Source of the DNA: an uncultured Alphaproteobacteria bacterium
GTDB lineage: Bacteria > Pseudomonadota > Alphaproteobacteria > HIMB59 > GCA-002718135
DNA length: 42,900 nt
Assembly (NCBI GenBank): GCA_902584805.1
Contig: CACIBE010000010.1
Span: 1 to 42,900 of the forward strand
Reading direction: 5' to 3'
The number at the start of each line of letters is the position of its first letter. Positions within the stretch are counted from its first letter, which is position 1. Both the position numbers and the translations under genes were made by a program. This document shows, one piece after another, positions 16,519 to 24,713 of this stretch. Under the pieces are notes generated by a model. It was given only the letters and a program-made list of their open reading frames with translations, did not search any database and was not told the origin of the DNA.

Positions 16519-17508
16519 ATGAAAATATTAAATATTATTATATCTTCATTACTTTTTGTTTCTTTTTCTTCACCAGCCTTTTCTATTGAAAGAGATCTAG
16601 GTGATAATTGGTGTAAAGATGTAAGAATCCACTTTTTTGCAGGTGGTGCAGAAGGTGATGGTTTTGCTGGAATTGTTCAAACAGGTGCTGAAAATGCAAT
16701 TAGAGATACAGGTGCTGATGCAGAAATCTTATATTCAGAGTGGCAATCTGACAGAATGATACAACAACTTCGTGAGGCAGTAGGTGCAGGTGTTGATGGT
16801 ATTGCTATGATGGGTCACCCAGGAGATGAAGCAATTATGCCATTGGCTCAAGCAGCTAGTGAAGCTGGAATATTAATGATGTATCAGAATGTTGATGTTC
16901 CTGCAGTAAGAGCAAAATACGGTGGTGGTTACGTTGGTGCAAACTTAGCAACACAAGGATATGCACTTGGGTTAGAAGCAATTAGACTTTTTGATCTTCA
17001 ACCTGGCGATGATGCAATAGTTATGGTTCCAATTGGTGATTATTCTAGAGCACAAAGAGAAGATAATGTCAGAATAGCTTTTGAAGAACATGGTATGAAT
17101 GTTGTTGTTCTTGACGGTACTCCAGAGCAAGCAACAGATCCTAACTCAGCTATTCCTGTTATATCTGCAGCATTAGCAGCTAATCCAGATACTAAGATTT
17201 TAGTTCATACAGGTGGACAAATGTTAGGTAATGCTGAGGCTTTTGCAATGGCGGCAGGTTATGGACCAGATGAACTTTTACAAATTGGATTTGACACAAG
17301 TCCTCAAGTAATGTCAGCTTTTGTTAATGGTTATGCTCATCTAACTTCTGATCAGCAGCCATTCTTACAGGGTTACTTACCAATTCTTTCACTGTGTCAG
17401 ATGAAAGTTCTAGGTACTGGAGCAATTAACCAAGATACTGGTGCTGGATTTGTTACTACTGAAAACTATGAGTCAGTAATGGAACTAGCAAACGCAGGTC
17501 TTAGATAA
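16519..17508 (+). CDS. Periplasmic sugar-binding protein (RbsB/FrcB class)
   Basis: A 329-residue periplasmic-binding-protein-like domain (PF13407 class) for an ABC sugar importer. A signal peptide covers about residues 1-22 (cleavage after SPAFS). Next come the first lobe, with VRIHFFAGGAEGDGF and DGIAMMGHPGDEA, and the second lobe, with DDAIVMVPIGDYSRAQRE and KILVHTGGQ. Codons and composition look more GC-rich than in neighbouring genes, as expected for an abundant protein. The start is supported by GGGAGG nine bases upstream (AGGGAGGAAAAATG). Ligand likely a mono- or disaccharide or polyol. It heads an import cassette (ATPase, permease), and a stable hairpin follows its stop, probably keeping its mRNA level higher than that of the downstream genes. 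Confidence 0.9.
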   Translation: MKILNIIISSLLFVSFSSPAFSIERDLGDNWCKDVRIHFFAGGAEGDGFAGIVQTGAENAIRDTGADAEILYSEWQSDRMIQQLREAVGAGVDGIAMMGHPGDEAIMPLAQAASEAGILMMYQNVDVPAVRAKYGGGYVGANLATQGYALGLEAIRLFDLQPGDDAIVMVPIGDYSRAQREDNVRIAFEEHGMNVVVLDGTPEQATDPNSAIPVISAALAANPDTKILVHTGGQMLGNAEAFAMAAGYGPDELLQIGFDTSPQVMSAFVNGYAHLTSDQQPFLQGYLPILSLCQMKVLGTGAINQDTGAGFVTTENYESVMELANAGLR

Positions 17509-17523
17509 TATAAAATAAATATT

Positions 17524-17551
17524 TTAACTGGTCTTAAATAAGGCCAGTTAA
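17524..17551 (+). terminator. Intercistronic hairpin after the sugar-binding-protein gene
   Basis: A 12-base-pair stem: arm TTAACTGGTCTT at 17524-17535, loop AAAT, and arm AAGGCCAGTTAA at 17540-17551, with one G-U pair. It is followed by ATTTCTT, a poor T-tract, so it probably acts as a weak terminator or as a 3'-end stabiliser for the binding-protein mRNA, not as a full stop before the ATPase gene 13 bases away. Confidence 0.75.
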
Positions 17552-17564
17552 TTTCTTAAAAAAT

Positions 17565-18317
17565 ATGGAACCAATAATTGAATTAAAAAATGTTACTAAA
17601 AAGTTTGGGGGAATAACTGCTCTAGACAATGCATCTCTTCATGTAGACAAAGGAGAGGTTGTTGGATTAATTGGTGATAATGGAGCTGGTAAATCAACAC
17701 TTATAAAAACTTTAGTCGGTGTACATAAACCGGATAACGGCGATATAATAATTAAAGGACAAAAAGTTAACAACTGGAACACAAAAAAAGCAAGGGAAGC
17801 AAAAATAGAAACTGTATTTCAAGATCGCGCATTAACGCCACAACAATCGATTGTATGGAATATATTTATGGGAAAAGAATTAAGACACCCCTTCGGATTT
17901 ATAAAAGTTAAAGAACAAATAGACGAAGCAAATAAAATTATAAGAGAAATTGGTTTTACTTCAAAGTTAATTGATGCAAATTCACCTGTTGGTAATCTCT
18001 CTGGTGGGGAAAGACAAGGAGTTGCAATTGCCAGAGCAATTTATAATGATGCAGACCTAATTGTATTAGATGAACCAACAACTGCTTTATCTTTAATTGA
18101 AACGCAAAAAGTTTTTGATTTTGTCAATAATGTAAAAGCTAAAGGTCGTTCAGTCCTTTTTATAGGTCACAACATTTTTCATGTTTTTGATATTTCAGAT
18201 AGATTTATTATTTTGGACAGAGGTCATGTTGTTCACAAACTAGATAAGAATGATGTTAAAACTCCTGAAGAATTAATCAAAGTAATGAAAGATACGGTAA
18301 CCGGAGGGAAAAGTTAA
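17565..18317 (+). CDS. Sugar ABC importer ATPase, single-domain FrcA type
   Basis: A 250-residue ATPase with one nucleotide-binding domain: Walker A GDNGAGKS at 37-44, Q86 in the Q-loop, signature LSGGE at 145-149, Walker B LIVLDEP at 165-171 and the switch histidine H202. Ribose- and galactose-type importers usually have a duplicated 500-residue ATPase; the single-domain form resembles fructose-importer FrcA of rhizobia and must dimerise. The permease gene begins directly after the stop (TAAATG, no spacer), and the binding-protein gene lies 56 bases upstream beyond a hairpin. Role: energising uptake of the ligand bound by the protein encoded at 16519. Confidence 0.93.
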   Translation: MEPIIELKNVTKKFGGITALDNASLHVDKGEVVGLIGDNGAGKSTLIKTLVGVHKPDNGDIIIKGQKVNNWNTKKAREAKIETVFQDRALTPQQSIVWNIFMGKELRHPFGFIKVKEQIDEANKIIREIGFTSKLIDANSPVGNLSGGERQGVAIARAIYNDADLIVLDEPTTALSLIETQKVFDFVNNVKAKGRSVLFIGHNIFHVFDISDRFIILDRGHVVHKLDKNDVKTPEELIKVMKDTVTGGKS

Positions 18318-19292
18318 ATGCAGAAAAAAACAGGATTAGTTTCTTATCTTAGTGATAATAGTAGACCGCTTAGTAGTTTTTTTTATTTTGCATTAATTAT
18401 GACAATTTTCTTTGCTGCAGCTCCTGAAGTTTTTTTTGCGGCAAAATTTCATCAAGCAGTAATGACTACACTGCCAATTATTATATTTTTAGTAATTCCT
18501 TTGGTGTTTATTGTAACAATGGGTGAAATAGATCTTTCATTTGCTTCAATATTTGGATTTGCAGCATGGATTTTTGCCGGTTCAATCAAATATTTTGGTT
18601 TTGATCCATTTTTAGGATTATTAGTTGGTATAGCTGGAGGTGCTGCTCTTGGTATTTTTATGGGCTGCTTGGTAGTTTATGGGAGAATTTCATCTCTTGT
18701 TGCTTCTCTCGGTGCCCTATTTTTAATAAGAGGTTTCCTTTTCGTTGTTAGTGACAGTAAATCAATAACTATTATTGAGATTAGGGATCACTGGATGTAC
18801 CCATTACTTGTTGGAAAATTTTATGGTTTTCCAATGCAATTATTTTGGGCAGCACTTTTCGTAATAATATCTTATTTCCTATACCACCGTCATGTATTTG
18901 GTGCTCATGTTCATCATGTTGGAGATAATCCAGATAGTGCAGCTCAAATGGGAGTAAATGTTGATTTAACTAGAATATATTGCTTTATGTTTTGTGGAAT
19001 AGGAGCTGGTATTGCAGGGATCTTTTCAACCCTCATCAATTTCACTTGGTGGCCAACTCAAGGGTTTGGATTTCTATTATTAGCTATTGCAGGAGTTTTT
19101 GTTGGGGGAACTCCAACTTGGGGTGGAGTTGGTACAATTTTAGGTGCTGTTTTTGGATCAGGAGTTATTGCTTATATGGAAACAGGAATAGTAGCAATGG
19201 GTTGGAGTGGTTTATGGAGGCAATTTTTTAATGGCTTAATAATCATTCTCGCATTACTAGGACATCGATTCCACGGAAACAGAATACGTTAA
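18318..19292 (+). CDS. Sugar ABC importer permease (RbsC/FrcC family)
   Basis: A 324-residue BPD_transp_2-family (PF02653) inner-membrane permease. Family landmarks: IPLVFIVTMGEIDLSF near 60-76 (the conserved GEIDLS block), the glycine-rich helices with GCLVVYGRISSLVASLGALFL near 118, HHVGDNPDSAAQMGV near 202-216 (the cytoplasmic coupling loop contacting the ATPase) and IAGVFVGGTPTWGG near 258. About eight to ten hydrophobic segments. The stop and the following ATG share one base (TAATG at 19290-19294), so the ThuA-like gene is translationally coupled, strong evidence that the imported compound is the substrate of the two enzymes that follow. Confidence 0.93.
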   Translation: MQKKTGLVSYLSDNSRPLSSFFYFALIMTIFFAAAPEVFFAAKFHQAVMTTLPIIIFLVIPLVFIVTMGEIDLSFASIFGFAAWIFAGSIKYFGFDPFLGLLVGIAGGAALGIFMGCLVVYGRISSLVASLGALFLIRGFLFVVSDSKSITIIEIRDHWMYPLLVGKFYGFPMQLFWAALFVIISYFLYHRHVFGAHVHHVGDNPDSAAQMGVNVDLTRIYCFMFCGIGAGIAGIFSTLINFTWWPTQGFGFLLLAIAGVFVGGTPTWGGVGTILGAVFGSGVIAYMETGIVAMGWSGLWRQFFNGLIIILALLGHRFHGNRIR

Positions 19293-20077
19293 TGGTTAAC
19301 TTAGTAATTTGGAATGAATTTGTTCATGAGCAAGAAGATGAACATGTTAAATCAATTTACCCAAAAGGTATTCACGGCTGTATAAAAGATTTTTTATCTG
19401 ATGATAAAAATTTAAATATTAAAACAGCAACTCTTGAAGAAAAAGATCATGGTTTAAGTGAGGAGTTATTAGAAAAGACTGATGTATTAATTTGGTGGGG
19501 TCATAAAGCTCATAAATTGGTTGAAGATAGAATTGTCGATAGAATTCAGCAAAGAGTTTTAGAAGGAATGGGTCTTTTAGTTTTACATTCTGGACATCAT
19601 TCTAAAATTTTTAAAAGAATGATGGGAACTACAGCAAATATAAGATGGGCTGAGAGAGGTGAAAAGGAAAGAGTTTGGGTTTGCAACCCAGGACATCCAA
19701 TTGCAGAAGGTTTGGGAGAATATTTTGAAATTGACATGACAGAAATGTATGGAGAACCTTTTCAAGTTCCAGCACCAGATGAAACAGTATTTGTAAGTTG
19801 GTTTGAAGGTGGTGAAGTTTTTAGATCAGGACTTTGTTATAAAAGAGGTAACGGTAAAATATTTTATTTTAGACCAGGTCACGAGTCATACCCTGTTTAT
19901 TACAATAAAGATGTTCAAAGGGTAATAAAAAATTCTGTTCATTGGGTTTGTCCTGAAAAAACATCCGGGATTTGGATTGATAGAATTGCGAAGGGTATAG
20001 ACAATATGGAAAGAACAACGCCGGTTCAGCCAATAGAGGTAAAAGGATATCAAGTCGATCATAATTATAAAAAATGA
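19292..20077 (+). CDS. ThuA-like sugar-utilisation protein
   Basis: A 261-residue protein of the ThuA family (PF06283, class-I glutamine-amidotransferase-like fold). Seen features: LIWWGHKAHK near 70, the ERVWVCNPGHPIAEGL region near 128, EMYGEPFQVP around 150, and GKIFYFRPGHESYPVY near 189. In Sinorhizobium ThuA acts with the Gfo/Idh oxidoreductase ThuB on trehalose, maltitol and related disaccharides, giving 3-keto derivatives. Here the next gene is also a Gfo/Idh/MocA protein, overlapping by four bases (ATGA), and the gene before is a sugar permease overlapping by one base, so a parallel import-then-3-oxidation role is well supported by context. The exact substrate is not readable, and this importer is of a different class from ThuEFGK. 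Confidence 0.85.
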   Translation: MVNLVIWNEFVHEQEDEHVKSIYPKGIHGCIKDFLSDDKNLNIKTATLEEKDHGLSEELLEKTDVLIWWGHKAHKLVEDRIVDRIQQRVLEGMGLLVLHSGHHSKIFKRMMGTTANIRWAERGEKERVWVCNPGHPIAEGLGEYFEIDMTEMYGEPFQVPAPDETVFVSWFEGGEVFRSGLCYKRGNGKIFYFRPGHESYPVYYNKDVQRVIKNSVHWVCPEKTSGIWIDRIAKGIDNMERTTPVQPIEVKGYQVDHNYKK

Positions 20078-21141
20078 TTAAAGTTGGCATTGTTGGTACG
20101 GGTGGAATAGCTGAATGGCATGCAAGTGCTTTTAAAGATAATAAAGATTCAGACGTTGTTGCAGCATGTGATGTAAACAATGATAGATTAAATGAGTTTT
20201 GTGATAAATTTAATATTGATCATAGATATAATAGTGTCGATGAACTATTAGAAAAATCAGATGTTGATGCAATCTCAAATACAACACCAGATGCTTTTCA
20301 TAAAGAAATATCAATTAAAGCAATAGAAAAAAATAAGCATATTTTTTGTGAAAAACCTCTTGCTGAAAATCATGCAGACGCACAATTAATGTGCGAGGCA
20401 CTTAAAGGAAGAAACCTAATTAATATGGTAAATTTTAGTTACCGTAATTCATCTGGCTATCAAGAACTCTGCAAAATGGTTCAAGAAGGTAAAATTGGAA
20501 ATGTGATTCACATGGATGCCAATTATAATCAGTCTTGGTTAACTTCAAATTACTGGGGAAATTGGAAGGAGCAAGATAAATGGCTATGGAGATTATCTAC
20601 AAAACATGGAAGCAAGGGTACTTTAGGTGACATTGGTGTACATATATTTGATTTTGCTTCACGGCCTATTGGAAAAATCAAAAGACTCAATTCATATCTA
20701 AAAACTTTTCACTCAAAGGGTGAAAAAATTAAAGATTATGTATTAGATGCAAATGATACTTTCTTATCAATGGTAGAATTTGTTAATGGAGCAATTGGTA
20801 CTGTTAATGCCACAAGATTTGCAACTGGTTATTCAAATAGATTGGAATTAAGAATATTTGGTGACAAAGGTGCTGTTAAGATTGAATTTGATGATCCAAT
20901 TTCAGAAGGTAACAAATTTATGTATACAAAAGATATTGAAAGAGAATTTAATAGTAAAGATGATAAAATAAAATGGGAGGAAATTAAATGCCCTTCTTCC
21001 TTAACTAATTTTGAAAGATTTATAGAGTCTATAATGAATAATAATAATCACGAGCCTGATTTCAAACGAGGAGCAGAAATCCAGAAAGTGCTTGATAGTT
21101 GCTATGAAAGTAGTGAAAATGGATGTTGGGTTGAAGTATAG
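20074..21141 (+). CDS. Gfo/Idh/MocA oxidoreductase, ThuB-like position
   Basis: A 355-residue NAD(P)-dependent sugar oxidoreductase. N-terminal Rossmann start VGIVGTGGIAEWHA (GxGxxA-type), catalytic E-K-P at 93-95 in FCEKPLAE, and the D186-I-G-V-H190 motif in LGDIGVH, matching the DxxxH pair typical of inositol and glucose-fructose oxidoreductase relatives. The C-terminal half has the alpha/beta dimerisation sheet, with NDTFLSMVEFVNGAIGTVNATRF near 226-248. It overlaps the ThuA-like gene by ATGA and is probably the partner enzyme oxidising the imported sugar, likely at C3. It ends 59 bases before desaturase 2. Confidence 0.9.
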   Translation: MIKVGIVGTGGIAEWHASAFKDNKDSDVVAACDVNNDRLNEFCDKFNIDHRYNSVDELLEKSDVDAISNTTPDAFHKEISIKAIEKNKHIFCEKPLAENHADAQLMCEALKGRNLINMVNFSYRNSSGYQELCKMVQEGKIGNVIHMDANYNQSWLTSNYWGNWKEQDKWLWRLSTKHGSKGTLGDIGVHIFDFASRPIGKIKRLNSYLKTFHSKGEKIKDYVLDANDTFLSMVEFVNGAIGTVNATRFATGYSNRLELRIFGDKGAVKIEFDDPISEGNKFMYTKDIEREFNSKDDKIKWEEIKCPSSLTNFERFIESIMNNNNHEPDFKRGAEIQKVLDSCYESSENGCWVEV

Positions 21142-21200
21142 TGTGTCAAAATAGTTGATTTTTATCTTTATATTTTCATCAATTTTTTTATAAAAGGTCA

Positions 21201-22196
21201 ATGTCAGAAAAGTTAGATAATGTAGATACTAAATGGTTTAGGGCTGAAATAAGTAAAAAGGACTTAAAACTATTATCAAAAAAAAGCGATCTTAAGGGAT
21301 TACAGCACGTTACTATATATTTCATATTACTATTTTTCTTTGGATACATGTCTGCAGTAACTTGGGGAACATGGTGGACTGTATTATGGCTATGGCTTTA
21401 TGGCGTTTTATTTTACGCAAGTAACCCTATCTGGCACGAATGTGGTCATAGAACAGCTTTCAAATCAAAATATTTAAATGAAATCTTTTATCAAATAGGT
21501 TCTTTTATGACAGACTTTGAGCCTACAAGGTGGACGTGGAGTCATTTTAGACATCATAGCAACACTGCTTCAGTAAAAGACCCTCATGATTATGAAGCTG
21601 CATTATTCCATCAATATCCAACTCTACAAAATTTTCTTTTCAGCTTTGTACCATTCGCAGAGTTAATAAAATTTAAAGACTCATGGAAATTTGAAACAAT
21701 TAACCATGCTATTGGGATTACAACTCCTGTTATGAGAGATTGCATACCCCAAAATGAAATTTGGAAATGTAGACTTATTTCAAGAATACATGTTACAATA
21801 TGGATAGCATCTTTTGTAATATCCATTTATTTAATGAATCCGCTTCCAGCTCTTCTAATTTTCTTTCCTAGGTATTGGGGAAATATTATTGAACTTTTCA
21901 ATCAAACTCAACATATTGGTCTACCTGAAGATATTAAAGATCACAGATATACAACAAGATCAGTGCGCTTAAATCCAATTTTTAGTTTTTTATATTGGCA
22001 TATGGAATATCATGTTGAACACCACATGTTTCCATCTGTGCCATCTTACAATTTACCTAAATTAAGTAATTTAATTAAGAATCAATTACCAAAAGCAAAT
22101 ACTAGTTTATTTGATGCATATAAGGAAATTATTCCAGCAATAATTAAACAAAATAAGGATAATTCATTTTATATTTCAAAAATTGTGCCATCATAA
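21201..22196 (+). CDS. Membrane fatty-acid-desaturase-family protein, copy 2
   Basis: A 331-residue paralogue of the protein at 13961, with histidine boxes H79-E-C-G-H83, H115-F-R-H-H119 and H271-V-E-H-H275, and the same TQHIGLPEDIKDHRY segment near 236-250. Between boxes two and three lie two hydrophobic hairpins. The paralogues are most alike at the histidine boxes and in a C-terminal block around SVRLNPIFSF. It follows the Gfo/Idh gene by 59 bases on the same strand and precedes the aglE-type promoter region. Substrate unknown: a lipid desaturase or a hydroxylase are both possible. Its position at the end of the sugar cassette, mirroring copy 1 at the beginning, is unusual. Confidence 0.87.
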   Translation: MSEKLDNVDTKWFRAEISKKDLKLLSKKSDLKGLQHVTIYFILLFFFGYMSAVTWGTWWTVLWLWLYGVLFYASNPIWHECGHRTAFKSKYLNEIFYQIGSFMTDFEPTRWTWSHFRHHSNTASVKDPHDYEAALFHQYPTLQNFLFSFVPFAELIKFKDSWKFETINHAIGITTPVMRDCIPQNEIWKCRLISRIHVTIWIASFVISIYLMNPLPALLIFFPRYWGNIIELFNQTQHIGLPEDIKDHRYTTRSVRLNPIFSFLYWHMEYHVEHHMFPSVPSYNLPKLSNLIKNQLPKANTSLFDAYKEIIPAIIKQNKDNSFYISKIVPS

Positions 22197-22258
22197 GAAT
22201 AGATAGAAGATTTATATTTGAATTTTTTCTTGAGCAAAATCAACAAAATATAAAACTG

Positions 22259-22313
22259 TTATAAATTGACAGTAAATATCAACAATTAGAAAGTTATTAT
22301 AAATTGACAATAA
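22259..22313 (+). promoter_or_regulatory. Twin 17-base direct repeats upstream of the aglE-like gene
   Basis: TTATAAATTGACAGTAA at 22259-22275 and TTATAAATTGACAATAA at 22297-22313 differ at one base and start 38 bases apart. Each contains TTGACA, identical to a sigma-70 -35 consensus. The second copy is also the centre of an inverted repeat GTTATT-N10-AATAAC (22293-22314). The arrangement fits a pair of operator sites or tandem promoter elements controlling the alpha-glucoside-type importer, whose binding-protein start is 41 bases downstream. No regulator gene is nearby. The pattern is seen directly; its function is inferred. Confidence 0.45.
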
Positions 22314-22353
22314 CTAATGATGGGATAATTGTTTTTTTAAATTAGGAGGATTA

Positions 22354-23664
22354 ATGAAAAACTCAATTAAAAGTCTAGTAGTATTTATTTCTTCATTATT
22401 TCTAAGTTTCTCTGCATTTGCTGGAGGACACGCATATACTGGTCCGGATCTAAGTGGACAAAAAGTAGTTATGTTTGGTCCTTGGTTATCTCCAGAGCAA
22501 GAAACAATGAGAGAAGTAGGTGCTATATTTGAAAAAGCTACAGGAGCAACATTTGAATATGGAGGCTCAGATAGTTTTGAACAACAAGTTATGATCGATC
22601 TAAAAGCTGGAAGTGCTGCAGATCTAGTTGTATTTCCACAACCAGGTCTTGCTGCAAATGCTGCAGCTATGGGAGGATTAGTTCCTCTTGGAGATGATAT
22701 CAAGCAAATGGTTTTAGACAACTATGCTGCCGGACAATCATGGATTGATCTTTCAACTTATGCTGATGAAAATGGTAATGAGCAATTTAATGCTATATTC
22801 TTTAGAACTAATGTAAAAAGTTTAGTTTGGTATTCACCTGATAACTTTGAAGATAATGGTTATGAAGTACCTTCATCTATGGAAGAGCTTATGACATTAA
22901 CGGAACAAATGGCATCAGATGGAAATACTCCTTGGTGTATAGGTCTAGGTTCAGGAGCAGCTACTGGTTGGCCAGCAACTGATTGGATGGAAGACATAAT
23001 GCTTAGAACTCATTCCCCAGATGTCTATGACATGTGGGTATCAAACGAAATGCCTTTCAATGACCCAAGAGTTCTTGAAGCAATGGATTTCTTTGGTTCA
23101 ATAGCTCTAAACGATAGTTATGTTAATGGTGGATCAAAAGCAGTTGCTACAACTGATTTCAGAGATGCTCCAAATGGTTTATTTACTTCTCCTGCTGAGT
23201 GTATGATGCATCGTCAGGCAAGTTTTATTCCTGCATTCTTTCCTGAAGGTGTTGAAGCTGGTGTAGATTATGACTTTTTCTACTTTCCTGCGTTTGCTGG
23301 AAAAGATTTAGGTACTCCAGTTTTAGGAGCAGGAACATTGGTAGCAGCTACAAATGACAATCCTGCAACTATAGAATTCATGAAATTCTTAATGCATCCT
23401 GAGCCACACGAATATTGGATGGCTAAGGGAGGTTTCTTAACTCCTCACAAAGGTGTTGATGGCAGTAAATATGCTAGTGATACTTTTAGAAAACTTGGAG
23501 AAATATTAACTGGAGCAACAACTTTTAGATTTGATGCTTCTGATTTAATGCCAGGTGCTATTGGAGCTGGAACTTTCTGGACTGGTATGGTTGATTATAC
23601 CAACGGAAAATCAGCAAAAGATGTTGCTGATGCAATCCAAGACAGTTGGGACGCAATTAAATAA
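22354..23664 (+). CDS. aglE: ABC sugar-binding protein, AglE type
   Basis: A 436-residue extracellular solute-binding protein of family 1. Signal peptide about residues 1-23 (FLSFSAFA then GGHAY). The mature protein shows VVMFGPWLSPEQETMREVG, the DLKAGSAADLVVFPQPG segment, WYSPDNFEDNGYEVP, TPWCIGLGSGAATGWPATDW and, near the C-terminus, GMVDYTNGKSAKDV, all like AglE of rhizobial alpha-glucoside importers (sucrose, maltose, trehalose class). AGGAGG at 22344-22349 supports the start. It heads the four-gene importer with two permeases and an ATPase on the same strand. No alpha-glucosidase gene is visible, so the imported sugar must be cleaved by an enzyme encoded elsewhere. Assignment to the AglE branch rests on remembered family resemblance. 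Confidence 0.85.
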   Translation: MKNSIKSLVVFISSLFLSFSAFAGGHAYTGPDLSGQKVVMFGPWLSPEQETMREVGAIFEKATGATFEYGGSDSFEQQVMIDLKAGSAADLVVFPQPGLAANAAAMGGLVPLGDDIKQMVLDNYAAGQSWIDLSTYADENGNEQFNAIFFRTNVKSLVWYSPDNFEDNGYEVPSSMEELMTLTEQMASDGNTPWCIGLGSGAATGWPATDWMEDIMLRTHSPDVYDMWVSNEMPFNDPRVLEAMDFFGSIALNDSYVNGGSKAVATTDFRDAPNGLFTSPAECMMHRQASFIPAFFPEGVEAGVDYDFFYFPAFAGKDLGTPVLGAGTLVAATNDNPATIEFMKFLMHPEPHEYWMAKGGFLTPHKGVDGSKYASDTFRKLGEILTGATTFRFDASDLMPGAIGAGTFWTGMVDYTNGKSAKDVADAIQDSWDAIK

Positions 23665-23677
23665 CTACCTCCTTTAA

Positions 23678-23713
23678 ACAGGCGGACAATTAACTTGTTC
23701 GCCTGTTTTTTTT
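23678..23713 (+). terminator. Strong hairpin plus T-tract after the aglE-like gene
   Basis: Arm ACAGGCGGACAA at 23678-23689, loop TTAAC, arm TTGTTCGCCTGT at 23695-23706 (12 pairs with one G-U), followed by a run of eight T counting the last base of the stem. This is a textbook Rho-independent structure. Because the two permease genes start only 17 bases later in the same direction, it most likely works as a partial terminator, giving excess binding protein over permease. Confidence 0.9.
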
Positions 23714-23729
23714 ATATATTTAATCATTA

Positions 23730-24713
23730 ATGACTATCCTGAATTTATTATTCATTGTTTTTTTAGGAATATTATTTTTTATCGCTTATTTTCATATCTC
23801 AAATTATCTTTTGGATAGTTATGGAGGCAGAAGTGTAAAAAGATATAATTTAGAAAACTCCATAAGAGTTATCGTTTTTATAGCTCCAGCATTTATTGTT
23901 TTATTTATATTTATTTTATATCCAGTTTTTGAAACTATTAGACTAAGTTTCTATGATAAATTTGGCAGAGAATTTGTTGGACTATATAATTATAAATGGG
24001 CGGTAAATGATCCTGAATTTAGAAGAAGTATTTTAAATAATCTTGTTTGGTTGCTTGTTGTTCCAACGTTAAGTACATTTTTTGGTTTAGTTATAGCAAA
24101 CCTAGCAGATAGAATTTGGTGGGGCTCAATTGCAAAATCAATAATATTTATGCCTATGGCAATTTCATTTGTTGGAGCAGGAGTAATTTGGAAGTTTATT
24201 TACGAGTATCGAGGACCAGATAATACGCAAATTGGTTTACTCAATTCAATAATAGTTTCACTTGGTTATGAACCTCAGGCATGGTTAACAATTCCAATAT
24301 GGAATAATTTTTTTTTAATGGCAATAATGATTTGGATACAGACTGGACTAGCTCTTGTAATATTTAGTGCAGCTCTGAGAAGTATACCTAAAGAAATGTT
24401 GGAAGCTGCAAGAATTGATGGAGCGAGTGAATTAAAAATATTTTTTTCAATTATCATACCCTATTTAGAACAAACAATTCTTGTCATTTGGACTTTAATA
24501 ACAATTATTGTTCTAAGAATTTTTGATATTATTTTTGCTATGACCAATGGTGAATGGCAAACTGGAGTATTAGCTAATTTAATGTACGATTGGATGTTTA
24601 GGGGTGGTGGAGATTCTGGAAGAGGTAGTGTTTTAGCTATTGTTATTATGATTGGGGTAATACCAATCCTAGCTTGGAATTTATACAAACATAGACAGGA
24701 GCAAAAAATTTAA
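23730..24713 (+). CDS. aglF: ABC sugar importer permease, AglF type
   Basis: A 327-residue MalF-like inner-membrane permease. It starts with an extra hydrophobic helix (about 3-27), then a basic linker, then the core of six helices beginning VIVFIAPAFIVLFIFILYP near 49-67. The cytoplasmic EAA loop, which docks on the ATPase, reads EMLEAARIDGASELKIFF. The C-terminus is polar and basic. Order and overlap (its stop shares one base with the next ATG, TAATG at 24711-24715) show it is co-translated with the second permease. Together they would form the channel for the sugar bound by the AglE-like protein. Long N-terminal leader and sequence fit AglF better than generic MalF. Confidence 0.87.
   Translation: MTILNLLFIVFLGILFFIAYFHISNYLLDSYGGRSVKRYNLENSIRVIVFIAPAFIVLFIFILYPVFETIRLSFYDKFGREFVGLYNYKWAVNDPEFRRSILNNLVWLLVVPTLSTFFGLVIANLADRIWWGSIAKSIIFMPMAISFVGAGVIWKFIYEYRGPDNTQIGLLNSIIVSLGYEPQAWLTIPIWNNFFLMAIMIWIQTGLALVIFSAALRSIPKEMLEAARIDGASELKIFFSIIIPYLEQTILVIWTLITIIVLRIFDIIFAMTNGEWQTGVLANLMYDWMFRGGGDSGRGSVLAIVIMIGVIPILAWNLYKHRQEQKI

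Noticed and set aside
18980..19231. A frame inside the sugar permease rich in W, C and Y
   Set aside because: An out-of-frame shadow of the permease helices; composition (many W, C, R) is that of a frame-shifted membrane gene.
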